Shown: positions 4,934 to 5,191 of the stretch, piece by piece | How the letters are laid out: each line of letters begins with the position of its first letter | How positions within the stretch are numbered: the first letter of the stretch is position 1 | Origin: an uncultured Clostridia bacterium | Lineage (GTDB): Bacteria; Bacillota; Clostridia; UBA1381 | Assembly: GCA_910579415.1 (NCBI GenBank) | Contig: CAJTUY010000073.1 | Span: 1-5,191 of the forward strand | Direction of reading: 5' to 3' | DNA: 5,191 bases | Notes under the pieces: model-generated | Told to the model about the DNA's origin: nothing | Databases searched by the model: none | What the model saw: the letters and a program-made list of their open reading frames with translations, nothing else | Translations under genes and position numbers: made by a program

Positions 4934-4962
4934 TTGTCATTATAATTCATTTATTGTATAAT
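4934..4962 (+). promoter_or_regulatory. Sigma-A promoter of the stalk-domain protein gene
   Basis: TTGTCA (4934-4939) and a perfect TATAAT (4957-4962) are 17 bp apart, with AT-rich sequence upstream. The start would be near 4969, leaving a leader of under 20 nt that holds little more than the ribosome site. It is divergent from the tRNA-Thr promoter, with 23 bp between the two -35 boxes; that gap contains the palindrome TTCCGGAA (4914-4921). Confidence 0.75.
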
Positions 4963-4971
4963 ATACTCGTG

Positions 4972-4980
4972 AAAGGGTGA
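4972..4980 (+). promoter_or_regulatory. Ribosome binding site that sets a GTG start
   Basis: AAAGGGTGA resembles the anti-Shine-Dalgarno complement and lies 6 nt before GTG at 4987. The only nearby ATG (4985-4987) overlaps this GTG but is followed at once by TGA, so it cannot be the start. This decides for the GTG codon. Confidence 0.75.
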
Positions 4981-4986
4981 AATAAT

Positions 4987-5191
4987 GTGAAAAAAATAAT
5001 AACATTTCTGATAATTTTTACCTTATTTATACCGCCAGCTATGGCTGAAGGCATATCGGTATATCTAAACGACAAACAACTGTCTTTTGAACAGGAGCCT
5101 ATAATACGCGATGATTTTACGCTTGTTCCTTTCCGCACGATATTTGAAGAATTGGACATGACGGTTCAATGGTTTGGCGATGAAAAACGGG
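4987..5191 (+). CDS. Secreted stalk-domain (copper amine oxidase N-terminal-like) protein, 5' part
   Basis: The gene starts at GTG and runs off the window after 68 codons. The N-terminus is a typical Sec signal peptide: KK at 2-3, a hydrophobic stretch at 4-15, then PPAMA with likely cleavage after Ala20. The mature part begins EGISVYLNDKQLSF and continues with LVPFRTIFEELDMTVQWFGD at about 47-66. This matches the repeat pattern of the copper amine oxidase N-terminal domain (Pfam Cu_amine_oxidN1, often called stalk domain): a VxLN strand, then LVPxRxIFExLxxxVxW. In Clostridia such domains occur on cell-surface or secreted proteins, often as tandem copies joined to peptidases, amidases or repeats. 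The domain itself is not an oxidase, and the effector part lies beyond the window, so the function is open. The promoter at 4934-4962 and the ribosome site at 4972-4980 support the start. It is divergent from tRNA-Thr and probably unrelated in function. Confidence 0.82.
   Translation, partial: MKKIITFLIIFTLFIPPAMAEGISVYLNDKQLSFEQEPIIRDDFTLVPFRTIFEELDMTVQWFGDEKR

Noticed and set aside
4947..5159. 70-codon minus-strand frame opposite the stalk-domain gene
   Set aside because: It is antisense to a gene with a signal peptide, ribosome site and promoter, and it shows no features of its own.
1..5191. CRISPR array, insertion sequence, phage or transfer island
   Set aside because: No regularly spaced repeats, transposase or integrase, and the tRNA-Thr gene shows no duplicated 3' end in the window. 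The region is core chromosome.

Overview
This window looks like low-GC Firmicute chromosome, most likely class Clostridia. The evidence is AT-rich intergenic DNA, strong AGGAGG-type ribosome sites, near-consensus sigma-A promoters with 17-bp spacers, EF-G and EF-Tu sequences of clostridial character, an AbrB-type transition-state regulator, and a stalk-domain ('copper amine oxidase N-terminal') surface protein typical of Clostridia. A gut-type Oscillospiraceae/Lachnospiraceae relative is my guess, but the sequence does not settle family or genus.

Left part, plus strand (1-1710): the end of the str operon, with the last 119 residues of elongation factor G (fusA) followed by a complete EF-Tu gene (tuf). 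A good sigma-A promoter lies between them, so tuf can be transcribed alone as well as with fusA. A clean intrinsic terminator closes the operon.

Middle gap (1711-2072): no protein gene. It holds what looks like a free-standing small RNA unit on the minus strand: an extended -10 promoter, a long imperfect hairpin, and a terminator with a U tract, giving a predicted transcript of about 155 nt. I cannot assign it to a known RNA family, and it is the most interesting item here.

Right-centre, minus strand (2031-4666): the genes read right to left as coaBC (coenzyme A synthesis), holB (clamp-loader delta prime) and abrB (regulator). coaBC and holB are 3 nt apart and form an operon from a promoter at 4638-4666. 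abrB has its own promoter and terminator. CoaBC carries Asn at the position of the catalytic Cys of the studied decarboxylase domains.

Right end (4669-5191): a tRNA-Thr(GGU) on the minus strand, with a perfect-consensus promoter and a terminator that abuts the coaBC promoter. Divergent from it, on the plus strand, is the start of a secreted stalk-domain protein that runs off the window. The two divergent promoters are separated by 23 bp containing the palindrome TTCCGGAA.
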